Positions 1 through 7,193 are shown, counted from the first letter of the stretch. The stretch is 7,229 nt of DNA from Pseudomonadota bacterium (GCA_023433965.1 JAEYTQ010000606.1:1-7229), one strand, 5' to 3'. Made by a program: numbers and translations. The notes: a model not told the origin generated them from the letters alone.

Positions 1-92
1 CCTTCAATCAAAACGAGCATGGCCATATTGATGCACTGCGGCGCCAATTCTTCGCCTTGTTTTCGGCAGAGTCCCAGCGCCTGCTAGCGGGC

Positions 93-746
93 ATGGCTCG
101 TACATCGTTCGATACACATGGTTCATCCTCCGAGAGTGTTGCAGAACCCGAAGTCGACTCGGGTTCGGAGCAGACGCGCCGATCGGTGCTGCTCGGTGCG
201 CTCGCCACCACGGCATGTCTCGGCTGCTCCACTGGCGTGCGCGCAGGCGAGGATCCGCCCGGCTCGGACGAGCGGCCGCAGAAAGGCGATCTGCTCGTCT
301 TCTCCGAAGGTGACCGGGAAGAAAAGCTCGTCACCGCGGCCGATCTCGTGGCTGGCGGGCCGCCGGCCCATGCCTGGCCGAAGGATCCCAATACGTCGGT
401 GGTGCGCAGCGCCTCGCGGCTCAACGAGATTCTGATCATCAAGCTCGATCCGGCCGAACTCGACGACAAGACCCGTGCGCGGGCCGTCGAGGGTATCGTC
501 GCTTATTCGGCGATCTGCTCGCACGCGGGCTGTCCCGTCAGCGCCTGGGTGAAGAGCGATGTCGGCGACAAGGAAGTGTTCAAGTGCATGTGCCACAATT
601 CCGAATTCGATCCGCGTGCCGGCGCGCAGGTCGTGTTCGGGCCGGCACCGCGACGGCTCGCGGCGTTGCCCCTGGCGCTGGTTGACGGATCGCTCAGCGT
701 CGCCGGCAACTTCATCGGAAAGGTAGGTGGCGCGCAGCAAGGATGA
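93..746 (+). CDS. Tat-exported high-potential Rieske [2Fe-2S] protein
   Basis: Single-domain Rieske electron-transfer protein, predicted periplasmic, 217 residues from the ATG at 93. A twin-arginine motif (TRRSVLLG, Arg29-Arg30) precedes a short hydrophobic stretch and a possible signal peptidase site after VRA (about residue 51). The cluster motif is complete: CSHAGC (Cys142 and His144 ligands, Cys147) and CMCHNSEFD (Cys165 and His168 ligands, Cys167). The extra cysteines Cys147 and Cys167 would form the disulfide seen in bc1, b6f and arsenite-oxidase Rieske proteins and absent from ring-hydroxylating dioxygenases. The Pro loop GPAPRRL follows. In bc1 proteins the segment is usually HGSxYD; here it is HNSEFD, so the Ser is kept and the Tyr is Phe, which may lower the redox potential somewhat (inference). 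No bc1 cytochrome b gene is visible. The frame has no stop back to the left edge; a TTG at 57 or an off-window start is possible. I prefer 93 because it gives a normal Tat n-region. Partner unknown; the next gene is a PQQ dehydrogenase. Confidence 0.85.
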   Translation: MARTSFDTHGSSSESVAEPEVDSGSEQTRRSVLLGALATTACLGCSTGVRAGEDPPGSDERPQKGDLLVFSEGDREEKLVTAADLVAGGPPAHAWPKDPNTSVVRSASRLNEILIIKLDPAELDDKTRARAVEGIVAYSAICSHAGCPVSAWVKSDVGDKEVFKCMCHNSEFDPRAGAQVVFGPAPRRLAALPLALVDGSLSVAGNFIGKVGGAQQG

Positions 747-754
747 TGGGCATT

Positions 755-769
755 GCGGGCCCCGCCCGC
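755..769 (+). other. GC-rich hairpin after the Rieske gene
   Basis: GCGGGC and GCCCGC form a 6-bp stem with a 3-base loop, 8 bases after the Rieske stop codon. There is no T-tract, so it is not a standard intrinsic terminator. It could protect the 3' end of the Rieske message or weaken read-through into the PQQ dehydrogenase gene. A second tight inverted repeat (CCGCCC/GGGCGG, 789-802) lies just beyond it. Its function is inferred only from position. Confidence 0.3.
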
Positions 770-817
770 GGACGAGAGGCCGCCGCCCCCGCCCACGGGC
801 GGACGACGGGACACGAC

Positions 818-856
818 AAGAATTCACAACAAGAATTCACAACAAAGAAATTCAAA
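818..856 (+). repeat. 13-bp tandem repeat in the leader of the PQQ dehydrogenase gene
   Basis: The unit AAGAATTCACAAC occurs twice, head to tail and identical (818-830 and 831-843). A degenerate third copy, AAAGAAATTCAAA, follows at 844-856. Each perfect copy contains the palindrome GAATTC. The AT-rich block stands out from its GC-rich surroundings and ends just before the ribosome binding site of the next gene. It could be a regulator site array, an upstream AT-rich promoter/leader element, or a slippage product; I cannot tell which. Confidence 0.6.
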
Positions 857-862
857 GGGATG

Positions 863-873
863 AAAAAGGGGAA
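863..873 (+). promoter_or_regulatory. Ribosome binding site of the PQQ dehydrogenase gene
   Basis: The purine-rich run AAAAAGGGGAA ends five bases before the ATG at 879 and supports that start. The ATG at 860 is in another frame and its reading does not give a recognisable protein. Confidence 0.6.
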
Positions 874-878
874 CGTCC

Positions 879-2615
879 ATGAGAACTTCCGTCACCAGGA
901 AGCAATGGTTACTGTCCGGCTTCGTCGCATTCACCTGTCTCGCCTCGAGCGCCGCCGTCTCAGGCCCGATCGAGAACTACGCTCCGGTCACCGCGCAGCG
1001 ATTGGAAAACCCCGAGCCGAGCAACTGGATGCTCTATCGGCGCACTTACGATGGACAGGGCTACAGCCCGCTCGATCAGATCAACACCTCCAACGTCAAG
1101 AACCTCACGCCGGTCTGGACCTTTTCCACCGGGGTGGTCGAAGGGCACCAAGCCCCGCCGATCGTCAACAATGGTGCGATGTTCGTGACGACCCCGATGG
1201 GGCAGGTGATCGCGCTGGACGCGAAGACCGGCGACGAATATTGGCGCTATAAGCGGCAGCTTCCCGACGATCTTTTCCAGCTGCATCCGACCAACCGCGG
1301 CGTGGGGCTGTGGGAAGACAAGCTCTACCTCGCGACCACCGACGACCACGTGGTCGCGCTCGATGCCAAGACCGGCAAGGTGGTGTGGGATACCAAGGTG
1401 CAGGATTACAGGAAGGGCCAGTACCTCACCCTGATGCCGTTGATCGTCGACGGCAAGGTCATCGTCGGCGGCTCCGGCGGCGAGTTCGGCGTGCGCGGCT
1501 ATGTCGTCGCCTATGATGCCAAGGACGGCAAGGAGCTGTGGCGGACCTACACCATCCCCGGCGAGGGCGAGCCCGGTCACGACACCTGGCAGGGCGATGA
1601 CTGGAAAAACGGCGGCGGTTCGGCCTGGATGACCGGCAATTACGACAAGGAGACCAAGACGATCTATTGGGGCGTCGGCAACGCCGCGCCATGGCCCGGC
1701 GACTCGCATCCCGGCGATAATCTCTACACGGCCTCGGTGCTCGCGCTCGATCCCGATACCGGCAAGATCAAGGCCTACCACCAGTACCATCAGAACGATT
1801 CCTGGGATTGGGACGAGGTCGAGGCGCCGATGCTGATCGACCTGCAGCGCAACGGCCGCACCATCAAGAGTCTGATCCACCCGGGACGCGACGCGATCTT
1901 CTGGGTGCTCGAACGAACTCCGACCAAGATCAACTATGTCGCCGGCTGGCCGTTCGTCTTCACCGACGTCTGGAAGGGCATCGACGAAACCGGCAAGCCG
2001 ATCGTGGATCCCGCGCACAAGCCGGTTATGGGCAAGCGCGTCGAGTTCTGTCCTTCGCTGTGGGGCGGCAAGGATTGGCCGTCGGCCGCCTACAGCCAGA
2101 GGACCGGCCTCGTCTACGTGCCGGCCAACGAGAACTTCTGCGGTGGCTTCACCGGCGAGAAGGTCCCGCTCAAGCCGGGCGAGCTCTGGCTCGGGACCAA
2201 ACCGGAAGACATCGGCCTGAAGACAAAGCCGGGCGCCGATCATTTCGGCGAGCTCCAGGCCTGGGATCCCGCCACGGGCAAGAAGGTCTGGCAGCACAAC
2301 TTCCCCAAGTCGCAACTGTTCGGATCGGTCACGGCGACCGCGGGCGATCTCGTCTTCGTCGGCGGGACCAACGATCGCTATTTCCGTGCCTTCCACGCCA
2401 AGACCGGCGAACTGTTGTGGGAGCAGAAGACCAACTCCGGCATCGTCGGCATGCCGGTGTCCTATGAGATCGACGGTACGCAGTATATCGCGATCCAGTC
2501 GGGATGGGGCGTGGACGCCCAGCGCATCCAGGATGCACTCGTGACCAACAACATCGGCATCGAGGCCAACGTGCCCCAGGGCGGCGTCGTCTGGGTGTTC
2601 GCGCTGAAGAAATAG
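879..2615 (+). CDS. Periplasmic PQQ-dependent alcohol dehydrogenase, methanol/ethanol family, predicted lanthanide-dependent
   Basis: Quinoprotein that oxidises an alcohol to an aldehyde using pyrroloquinoline quinone; 578 residues, close to the usual 570-630. A Sec-type signal peptide covers about residues 1-29. The body is an eight-bladed propeller with repeated tryptophan-docking motifs of the form ALDAKTGxxxW (for example VIALDAKTGDEYW, VVALDAKTGKVVW, VVAYDAKDGKELW, LQAWDPATGKKVW). Active-site residues align in spacing with MxaF: Glu202 (GGEFGVRG), Trp250, Asn268 (GVGNAAPWPG), catalytic Asp310 and Arg337. Asp312 follows in DSWDWDEV; this second Asp marks lanthanide-binding XoxF and PedH enzymes, where calcium enzymes have Ala or Ser. 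The adjacent Cys-Cys pair typical of XoxF/MxaF is absent: the matching stretch reads LPDDLFQLHPTNRG. No CxxCH haem motif is present, so a separate electron acceptor is needed. It lies downstream of the Rieske gene on the same strand. The substrate is not deducible; methanol is only one option, so I assign no xoxF symbol. Confidence 0.93.
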   Translation: MRTSVTRKQWLLSGFVAFTCLASSAAVSGPIENYAPVTAQRLENPEPSNWMLYRRTYDGQGYSPLDQINTSNVKNLTPVWTFSTGVVEGHQAPPIVNNGAMFVTTPMGQVIALDAKTGDEYWRYKRQLPDDLFQLHPTNRGVGLWEDKLYLATTDDHVVALDAKTGKVVWDTKVQDYRKGQYLTLMPLIVDGKVIVGGSGGEFGVRGYVVAYDAKDGKELWRTYTIPGEGEPGHDTWQGDDWKNGGGSAWMTGNYDKETKTIYWGVGNAAPWPGDSHPGDNLYTASVLALDPDTGKIKAYHQYHQNDSWDWDEVEAPMLIDLQRNGRTIKSLIHPGRDAIFWVLERTPTKINYVAGWPFVFTDVWKGIDETGKPIVDPAHKPVMGKRVEFCPSLWGGKDWPSAAYSQRTGLVYVPANENFCGGFTGEKVPLKPGELWLGTKPEDIGLKTKPGADHFGELQAWDPATGKKVWQHNFPKSQLFGSVTATAGDLVFVGGTNDRYFRAFHAKTGELLWEQKTNSGIVGMPVSYEIDGTQYIAIQSGWGVDAQRIQDALVTNNIGIEANVPQGGVVWVFALKK

Positions 2616-2658
2616 CTCCGCAGGCGGATCGAAAGACGCGGAGCGGCAGGGGGGTGGC

Positions 2659-2690
2659 GAATGCGGCGGGCGGCAACGTCCGCCGCATTC
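2659..2690 (+). terminator. Intrinsic-terminator-like hairpin after the PQQ dehydrogenase gene
   Basis: A perfect 11-bp inverted repeat (GAATGCGGCGG / CCGCCGCATTC) encloses a 10-base loop, starting 43 bases after the stop codon. Only a weak T-rich tail (TTCTTGT) follows. A smaller stem, CTCCGC (2616-2621) with GCGGAG (2638-2643), sits directly behind the stop codon. Together they probably end the + strand transcript before the convergent genes. Confidence 0.6.
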
Positions 2691-2721
2691 TTGTCGTGAT
2701 GAACAGCATCGCGCGTGCCTT

Positions 2722-2880
2722 CTTTCCTTCTCCTCTTGTGGGAGAAGGTGGCGCGAAGCGCCGGATGACGGGTTCGATGCGCACAATCATCGCGAAATTG
2801 AAGCGCGGAGACAGACCCCTCACCCAAGTGAGGTCGTAACGACCAGCGTCGCCGCCCTCTCCCACAAGGGAGAGGGCACA
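2722..2880. repeat. Multi-hairpin intergenic palindromic element between convergent genes
   Basis: The two ends are imperfect inverted copies: a CTTCTCCTCTTGTGGGAGAAGG end at 2726-2748 and its GCCCTCTCCC-ACAA-GGGAGAGGGC counterpart at 2854-2877 (10-bp perfect stem, 4-base loop). Between them are further small hairpins: GGCGC-GAA-GCGCC (2750-2762), CCTCAC-CCAA-GTGAGG (2818-2833) and GTCG-TAA-CGAC (2833-2843). No reading frame is convincing. The layout resembles the repeated palindromic intergenic elements that are abundant in Bradyrhizobium and related genomes; that it is repeated elsewhere is inferred. The right-hand hairpin lies about 28 bases past the stop of the small - strand gene and may serve as its transcript end. 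Confidence 0.65.
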
Positions 2881-2904
2881 TCCATGCGCAGCCCTCAGAT
2901 AGAG

Positions 2905-3162
2905 CTACTTGCCGAGGCGCTCGACCTTGTCCTTTTCCTTCTGGTTCATTTCTCGGATCTTGGGGTCCGGATTGTGCTGCCCAGTGGTCTGGGTGGTCGA
3001 GGCGGGCGGGGCATTGGCGTTGGGCAGCGAAGTCTGATCCGGCGTACCGGGGCGCGTGGCGCTGGTCGGCGGCGGCGCGTTGCCTTGGGCCAATGCGCCG
3101 GAGGCCGTCAAAAGAAAGGCGCCCGACAGCGAGACTGCGAGCGCCTTTGAGATGTTGGTCAT
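2905..3162 (-). CDS. Small exported Pro/Asn/Thr-rich protein of unknown function
   Basis: I do not recognise a family. The 85-residue product has a clear Sec signal peptide (MTNISKALAVSLSGAFLLTA, then SGALA) with a likely cut after residue 25. The mature part, about 60 residues, is low in complexity: PPPTS, NANAPPAS and TTQTTGQ stretches, then a charged tail (NPDPKIREMNQKEKDKVERLGK region) that could form one helix. There are no cysteines, so it is unlikely to hold an iron-sulfur cluster or haem. An AGGAG ribosome binding site lies seven bases before the ATG. The gene begins 54 bases after the molybdopterin subunit gene on the same strand, so co-transcription is plausible. Its link to that enzyme is only positional; it may be an ordinary small periplasmic protein. 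Confidence 0.75.
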   Translation of the reverse strand: MTNISKALAVSLSGAFLLTASGALAQGNAPPPTSATRPGTPDQTSLPNANAPPASTTQTTGQHNPDPKIREMNQKEKDKVERLGK

Positions 3163-3216
3163 CGATCTACTCCTGTCAGATCGATGGAAACGGCGCGGGT
3201 CCGCTTCTGTTCCGTC

Positions 3217-5529
3217 CTAGGCTTCGAGCTGCTTGCCGATCGGAAGCGCGCGGATACGCTTTCCCGTTGCGGCGAAGATCGCGTTGATCAGGGCCGGCGC
3301 GAACGGTGGAACCCCGGGCTCGCCGACGCCGCTCGGCGGCGTGTCCGATGCGGGCGGCACGATGTAGACGTTGGTCACCAACGGGGAGTCGTCCATCCTG
3401 ACGACCTGGAAGTCGTCGAAGTTCTTCTGCTGGACCTTGCCGTCCTTGAAGGTGATCTCGCCGTATTTGGCAAGGCTCAGCCCCATGATCGCGGCGCCCT
3501 CGATCTGCGAGGCGATGCGCTCGGGGTTGACATAGGTACCGCAGTCGATCGCGGTGTCGACCCGTGGCACCGTCAGCTTGCCTTTGTCATCGACGGCGAC
3601 CTCGACGATGGTCGCGATGTAGCTGACGAAGCTGCGATGCGCGGCAATGCCGAGACCGTGGCCCTTCGGTACCTTGCGTCCCCACTCGCCCTTCTCGGCG
3701 ACCAGCTCGACCACCTTGCGCAAGCGCGCGGTGTCGATCGGGTAGCTGTCCTGGGGCTCGCCGTAGTTCCAGAGGTCCTTCACATCAGGCTTGACGATGC
3801 GAGGCGATCCGATCAGATCGAGCAACATGTCTTTCTGGTCGCGGCCGGTCGCCTGCGCGATCTCGCCGACCATCGACTGCACCGCGAAAGCCCGCGGGAT
3901 GTTGGAGACCGAACGGAACCAGCCGATGCGGGTATGCGCGGCCGCTTCCGGGTTCTCACAGGAGATGTTGGCGATCTCGAACGGCATGTCGACCAGACCC
4001 ATCCCGATCTCGAACGGGGCCTGATGCACCGCACCGGCGGCAAAGGTCGAGGCGATGCTCGGGGCTACGCTGCGGTGGCGCCAGGCAATCACCTTGCCGC
4101 TCTTGTCGAGACCGGCCTCGATCCGCTCGGCCGAGACGGTGTGGAGGAAGCCGTTATGGATGTCGTCCTCCCGCGTCCACTGCACCTTCACCGGAGCGCC
4201 GAGCTCCTTCGACAGCAAGGCGGCTTCGAGTGCAAAGTCGCATTTGGACTTGCGGCCGAATCCCCCGCCGAGCAGCGTCACGTTGACGGTGACATTGGCC
4301 TCGGGAATCTCGAGCGTCTTGGCGACGTCCTCGCGGGTGCCGCCGGGGCTCTGCACCGGCGCCCAGATCTCCGCCTTGTCGCCCTTGACGTCGGCAACCG
4401 CGACCGGCGGCTCCATGGCGACATGAGCGAGATGCGGGATGTAGTACTCGCCGACGATGACCTTGTCGGCGCTCTTCAAGGCGGCGTCCGCGTCGCCCTC
4501 CTTGCGCAGGACGAGCCCAGGCTTGCGAGAGGCCTCTTCGAGCTCCTTGCGATAGGCGGCGGAGTCGTATTTGCCGTTGGGACCGTCGTCCCAGACCAGC
4601 TTCAAGGCGTCGCGGCCCTTGATCGCCGCACCGGTGTTGCGTGCGATCACGGCGACCCCGCCGAGCGGCTGGAATTTCGACGGCCACGGCCAGCCGCGCA
4701 CCTGCATCACCTTCTCGACGCCCGGGACCTTCAGCGCCGCCTCCGGATCGAACGAGACCAGTTTGCCGCCGGTTACCGGCGGGCGGGCAATTGCGGCATA
4801 CTTCATGCCGGGCAAGCGAACGTCCGCGCCGTAGCGCGCTTTGCCGGTGGTGATGTCGTGGAGATCGACGATGCCGACCTGACCCTTGCCGAGATAGCGG
4901 AAGGTCTTGGGGTCCTTCAACTTGAGGCCTTCGATGCTGGGCACCGATTCCTTGGCGGCGTCGGCAGCCAGCTCGCCGAAGCCGAGCTTGCGTCCGCTGG
5001 CACTATGGACGACCTCGTGGTTGACCGCCTTGACTTCGGTGGCCGGCACGCCCCAGCGTTTCGCCGCGGCCTGCTCCAGCATGGTGCGGGCGGAGGCGCC
5101 GATCTGGCGCATCGGGATCAGATAGTGCCGCGTGCTGCGCGAGCCGTCGGTATCCTGGTTGCCGAACTTGACTTCGTCCCCATGCGCCTGTTGCACCTTG
5201 ACCCTGGACCAGTCGGCTTCCATCTCCTCGGCGACGATCAGCGGCAGGCTGGTGCGCACGCCGGTGCCCATTTCCGCTCGATGCCCGATGATGGTGACGA
5301 TGCCGTCAGGGGCGACGGATACGAACACGCGCGGGTCGACCACGACGCCGTGCGGCATTTTTCCGGCACCGGTTTCATAGGCCAGCGCCTGGCGCGGCAT
5401 CACGGGGGCGGCGAGCACGAAGCCGCCGGTAACGCCGAGCCCCTTCAGGATGCTGCGGCGCGAGATCTTCTCGACCCTGACATGCTTTTCGAAGCCGCGA
5501 AGCTTGCGGGGATTGTCGATGAAATTCAT
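3217..5529 (-). CDS. Tat-exported molybdopterin-binding subunit, xanthine dehydrogenase family (IorB-like)
   Basis: Large catalytic subunit of a two-component molybdenum hydroxylase like isoquinoline 1-oxidoreductase IorB and the periplasmic aldehyde dehydrogenases; 770 residues, near the family norm. A canonical Tat signal (SRRSILKG, Arg24-Arg25) and a hydrophobic stretch open the protein. The IorB-type segment [12 protein letters not shown] (about 86-97) follows, then the a/b hammerhead region ([13 protein letters not shown], about 229-241). Further motifs are HVAMEPP (369-375), the cofactor-binding GGGFGRK (421-427) and GVGEPGVPP, whose Glu737 is the expected catalytic base. The cofactor should be molybdopterin cytosine dinucleotide. 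The start at 5529 is chosen over the upstream in-frame ATG at 5628 because GGGAG lies eight bases before it, the Tat motif then sits correctly, and the longer form would overlap the small subunit gene. No FAD subunit gene is nearby, as in IorAB systems, so electrons probably go to a c-type cytochrome. Substrate unknown: an aldehyde or an N-heterocycle. Confidence 0.92.
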   Translation of the reverse strand: MNFIDNPRKLRGFEKHVRVEKISRRSILKGLGVTGGFVLAAPVMPRQALAYETGAGKMPHGVVVDPRVFVSVAPDGIVTIIGHRAEMGTGVRTSLPLIVAEEMEADWSRVKVQQAHGDEVKFGNQDTDGSRSTRHYLIPMRQIGASARTMLEQAAAKRWGVPATEVKAVNHEVVHSASGRKLGFGELAADAAKESVPSIEGLKLKDPKTFRYLGKGQVGIVDLHDITTGKARYGADVRLPGMKYAAIARPPVTGGKLVSFDPEAALKVPGVEKVMQVRGWPWPSKFQPLGGVAVIARNTGAAIKGRDALKLVWDDGPNGKYDSAAYRKELEEASRKPGLVLRKEGDADAALKSADKVIVGEYYIPHLAHVAMEPPVAVADVKGDKAEIWAPVQSPGGTREDVAKTLEIPEANVTVNVTLLGGGFGRKSKCDFALEAALLSKELGAPVKVQWTREDDIHNGFLHTVSAERIEAGLDKSGKVIAWRHRSVAPSIASTFAAGAVHQAPFEIGMGLVDMPFEIANISCENPEAAAHTRIGWFRSVSNIPRAFAVQSMVGEIAQATGRDQKDMLLDLIGSPRIVKPDVKDLWNYGEPQDSYPIDTARLRKVVELVAEKGEWGRKVPKGHGLGIAAHRSFVSYIATIVEVAVDDKGKLTVPRVDTAIDCGTYVNPERIASQIEGAAIMGLSLAKYGEITFKDGKVQQKNFDDFQVVRMDDSPLVTNVYIVPPASDTPPSGVGEPGVPPFAPALINAIFAATGKRIRALPIGKQLEA

Positions 5530-5530
5530 G

Positions 5531-5983
5531 TCACACTCCCGTTGATGCGAGATGGACGGCGTTCTCGATGCGCTGGTAACAGCCGCAGCGGCAGATGTTG
5601 CCGGCCATGGCCTCGCGGATCTGGTCATGCGAGGGTTTTGGATTTTCCATCAGCAGGGCGGCCGCCTGCATGATCTGGCCGGCCTGGCAGAAGCCGCATT
5701 GGGGCACGTTGACCTGACGCCAAGCCTTCTGCACCGGGTGATCGCCGTTTGGATGCAATCCCTCGATCGTGGTGACCTCGCGTCCGGCAACGTCGTTGAC
5801 CGACGTGATGCAGGCGCGCACGGCCTGCTTGTCGACGATGACGGTGCAAGAGCCGCACAGCGCCTGGCCGCAGCCGTATTTGGTGCCGGTGAGCCCGGCC
5901 TCGTCGCGCAGGAACCAGAGTAGCGGGAGATCCGGGTCGCCGTCCCAGCTCTGTTCCTGGCCGTTGATCTTCACCTTGATCAT
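5531..5983 (-). CDS. [2Fe-2S] small subunit of a xanthine dehydrogenase-family oxidoreductase (IorA-like)
   Basis: Electron-transfer subunit that carries two [2Fe-2S] clusters and relays electrons from the molybdenum site; 150 residues, typical for IorA/CoxS. The plant-type ferredoxin cluster is bound by Cys38, Cys43, Cys46 and Cys58 ([11 protein letters not shown] then C at 58). The second, C-terminal cluster is bound by Cys96, Cys99, Cys131 and Cys133 (QCGFCQ and ICRCGCY). It has no signal peptide of its own, so it should fold with its cofactors in the cytoplasm and be co-exported with the Tat-tagged large subunit. A GAGG ribosome binding site lies seven bases before the ATG. The stop codon is one base from the ATG of the large subunit gene, whose ribosome binding site sits inside this gene's 3' end, which suggests translational coupling and one-to-one production. 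Confidence 0.94.
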   Translation of the reverse strand: MIKVKINGQEQSWDGDPDLPLLWFLRDEAGLTGTKYGCGQALCGSCTVIVDKQAVRACITSVNDVAGREVTTIEGLHPNGDHPVQKAWRQVNVPQCGFCQAGQIMQAAALLMENPKPSHDQIREAMAGNICRCGCYQRIENAVHLASTGV

Positions 5984-6025
5984 GATCGTGCCTCGCTCTT
6001 CATAAGCATGCCAAATTCAAATCTG

Positions 6026-6043
6026 CGCCGACGTCGGTCGGCG
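6026..6043. promoter_or_regulatory. Inverted repeat upstream of the IorA-like gene, possible operator or leader hairpin
   Basis: CGCCGAC and GTCGGCG form a 7-bp arm pair around GTCG, 43 bases before the start codon. The position fits either a regulator site or a 5' leader hairpin for the molybdenum enzyme operon. No regulator gene lies in the window to suggest which protein would bind. Confidence 0.3.
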
Positions 6044-6316
6044 ACGGTTCGTGGATCGTCTCGCCGCATCCTGCCGTCGTCCCGCGCGGGCAAATCCCGG
6101 AGGGGGCAGGAACGCCGATGGTGATGGTGATTTCTGGATGTGCTCGATACCTCCCCGTTCTTGTTCTTTATTGATTGAACTTCGCGGCATCGGGACGGAG
6201 CAATCGTAGCAGGGATCGCTCCGGCCGGGCGTTCACAGCTGAGTGTTCACCGGGAAAAGATTGCATCCACGGTTTGTCAAAAGCAGGGCACGTCATTCGC
6301 CGCGTGCGGGCTAACG

Positions 6317-6355
6317 AAAAAAGCTTCGTCCGCCAGAAGACTGCACGGACGAAGC
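6317..6355 (-). terminator. Strong rho-independent terminator reading the - strand
   Basis: Read on the - strand, GCTTCGTCCG (6355-6346) pairs perfectly with CGGACGAAGC (6332-6323) across a 13-base loop, and six T residues (6322-6317) follow at once. This is the textbook form. It lies 243 bases beyond the gfa stop and ahead of the IorA-like gene. It therefore separates the gfa transcript, or a small RNA made in between, from the molybdenum enzyme operon. Confidence 0.8.
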
Positions 6356-6551
6356 AGTTTGCCTCAGTCGAGGGAGGGAGAACGCAAGCACCGCGAGCTT
6401 CGAGCTGGAAGCGGACGGCCTTGCGCAGTCATTCAGAGACCAGGACTGAGGAGCGACAAGGTCCTCACACTTGGTTCAGAAATGGTGTCGCCGCCGCGCT
6501 CGCGGGACGGTGAGCAGTCCGGCTCGCTGCGGCGGTCGGCGCCGGCGAGCG

Positions 6552-6586
6552 GATCGGGGCCGGCGAAGCTTTCGGCGGCCCCGATC
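6552..6586 (-). terminator. Long hairpin directly after gfa
   Basis: GATCGGGGCCG (6552-6562) pairs with CGGCCCCGATC (6576-6586). One mismatch follows, then an inner 4-bp stem (CGAA/TTCG) with a 3-base loop. It begins 11 bases past the gfa stop codon on the - strand. No T-tract follows in that direction, so it may stabilise the 3' end of the message rather than terminate it. The clear terminator is about 200 bases further on. Confidence 0.5.
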
Positions 6587-6597
6587 AGGCGGCTTTC

Positions 6598-7161
6598 TCA
6601 GGCAGCTTTGGCCTTCGCCACATGGGTCGCGATCGCGTCCATCAGTGCCGGCGACAGGCAGTCATAAGGCTCGAGCCCGATCTCCTTGAGCCGCGAACGG
6701 ATGCCGGCCATCTGCTCCGGCTTCACGCCGGACTCGATCACGGAGGAGACGAAGGCGGCGAATTGCGGCGCCTGCGAGCCCTGCTCCTGGAACAGTTCCG
6801 GATGGATGAAATCGAGGCCGTAGAACGGATGGTTCTTGTTCTCGATCCGGCCGTACATGTGCGTGCCGCAGGCCTTGCAGGCGTAGCGCTGGATCACCGC
6901 GGAGGCGTCGACGATCTGGAGCTTGTCGCCGTTCTCGAGCACCGAGACGTTCTGACGCGGCACCACGGCGACGACCGAGAAGGTCGCGCCTTGCGGCTTC
7001 CAGCACTTGGTGCAGCCGCAGGCGTGGTTGTGGGCGACGTCGCCCTTGATGCCGACCTTGACCGGATGGTCGCTGCATTTGCACACCAGCGTGCCGCCGG
7101 CGAAGCTGCCGCTGCCCTGTTTGAGGCCGTTGTCGATCGAGGGATGGAGTGCAACAGTCAT
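6598..7161 (-). CDS. gfa: S-(hydroxymethyl)glutathione synthase (glutathione-dependent formaldehyde-activating enzyme)
   Basis: Cytoplasmic zinc protein that speeds the reaction of formaldehyde with glutathione to S-(hydroxymethyl)glutathione, the substrate of the class III alcohol dehydrogenase; 187 residues, the usual length for Gfa. It shows the full set of seven zinc-binding cysteines in Gfa spacing: Cys27 and Cys29 (VCKCS), Cys48, Cys50 and Cys53 (ACGCTKC), Cys95 and Cys98 (ACKACG). The N-terminal part ([23 protein letters not shown]) reads like Paracoccus-type Gfa and not like the looser, general GFA-domain proteins. A near-perfect AAGGAGG ribosome binding site (7170-7176) fixes the start. 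The gene begins 32 bases after the stop of the partial dehydrogenase gene, so the two form one operon, and they act in consecutive steps. Confidence 0.95.
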   Translation of the reverse strand: MTVALHPSIDNGLKQGSGSFAGGTLVCKCSDHPVKVGIKGDVAHNHACGCTKCWKPQGATFSVVAVVPRQNVSVLENGDKLQIVDASAVIQRYACKACGTHMYGRIENKNHPFYGLDFIHPELFQEQGSQAPQFAAFVSSVIESGVKPEQMAGIRSRLKEIGLEPYDCLSPALMDAIATHVAKAKAA

Positions 7162-7169
7162 GGGTCGAT

Positions 7170-7176
7170 CCTCCTT
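7170..7176 (-). promoter_or_regulatory. Strong ribosome binding site of gfa
   Basis: On the - strand AAGGAGG stands eight bases before the gfa ATG. It is the strongest Shine-Dalgarno match in the window and suggests high translation of gfa independent of the upstream gene. Confidence 0.85.
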
Positions 7177-7193
7177 GGGGTGACGGTTTCGGG

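Larger units (their letters stand above)
5984..6597. other. 614-base non-coding region between gfa and the IorAB-like operon
   Basis: I see no convincing gene on either strand. The longest frame, 6175-6513 on +, gives an Arg/Ser-rich peptide without domain features. Contents: the leader of the IorA-like gene, with a 7-bp inverted repeat CGCCGAC-GTCG-GTCGGCG (6026-6043) and the 10-base palindrome CCCGCGCGGG (6081-6090); an AT-rich patch (6160-6180); a perfect - strand TTGACA (6275-6280) with no good -10 box at 16-18 bases; a strong - strand terminator (6317-6355); and a long hairpin next to the gfa stop (6552-6586). The - strand promoter of the iorAB-like operon must lie in this region, left of the terminator. 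Confidence 0.6.

Noticed and set aside
960..2786. 608-codon open frame on the - strand opposite the PQQ dehydrogenase
   Set aside because: It is the antisense of a clear PQQ enzyme; its product is full of Arg/His/Asp/Gly without domain logic, a common effect of high GC content.
5529..5628. Longer start (ATG at 5628) for the molybdopterin subunit
   Set aside because: It would overlap the small subunit gene by almost 100 bases and push the Tat motif to residue 57; the ATG at 5529 has a proper ribosome binding site.
3184..5673. 829-codon open frame on the + strand opposite the molybdopterin subunit gene
   Set aside because: The opposite strand carries all the expected Mo-enzyme motifs and a Tat signal; this frame shows no recognisable domain.
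6160..6182. Possible FNR/FixK-type site in the AT-rich patch (TTGTTCTTTATTGATTGAAC)
   Set aside because: It has TTGA-like half sites but no correctly spaced TTGA-N6-TCAA symmetry.
6252..6280. - strand TTGACA as the -35 box of the IorAB-like operon promoter
   Set aside because: The hexamer is perfect, but the bases 16-18 positions on (TTTTCC/TTTCCC) do not resemble a -10 box, so I do not call a promoter.
6175..6513. 112-codon frame on the + strand in the non-coding region
   Set aside because: Arg/Ser-rich product without domains, no good ribosome binding site, and it runs over the - strand terminator hairpin.
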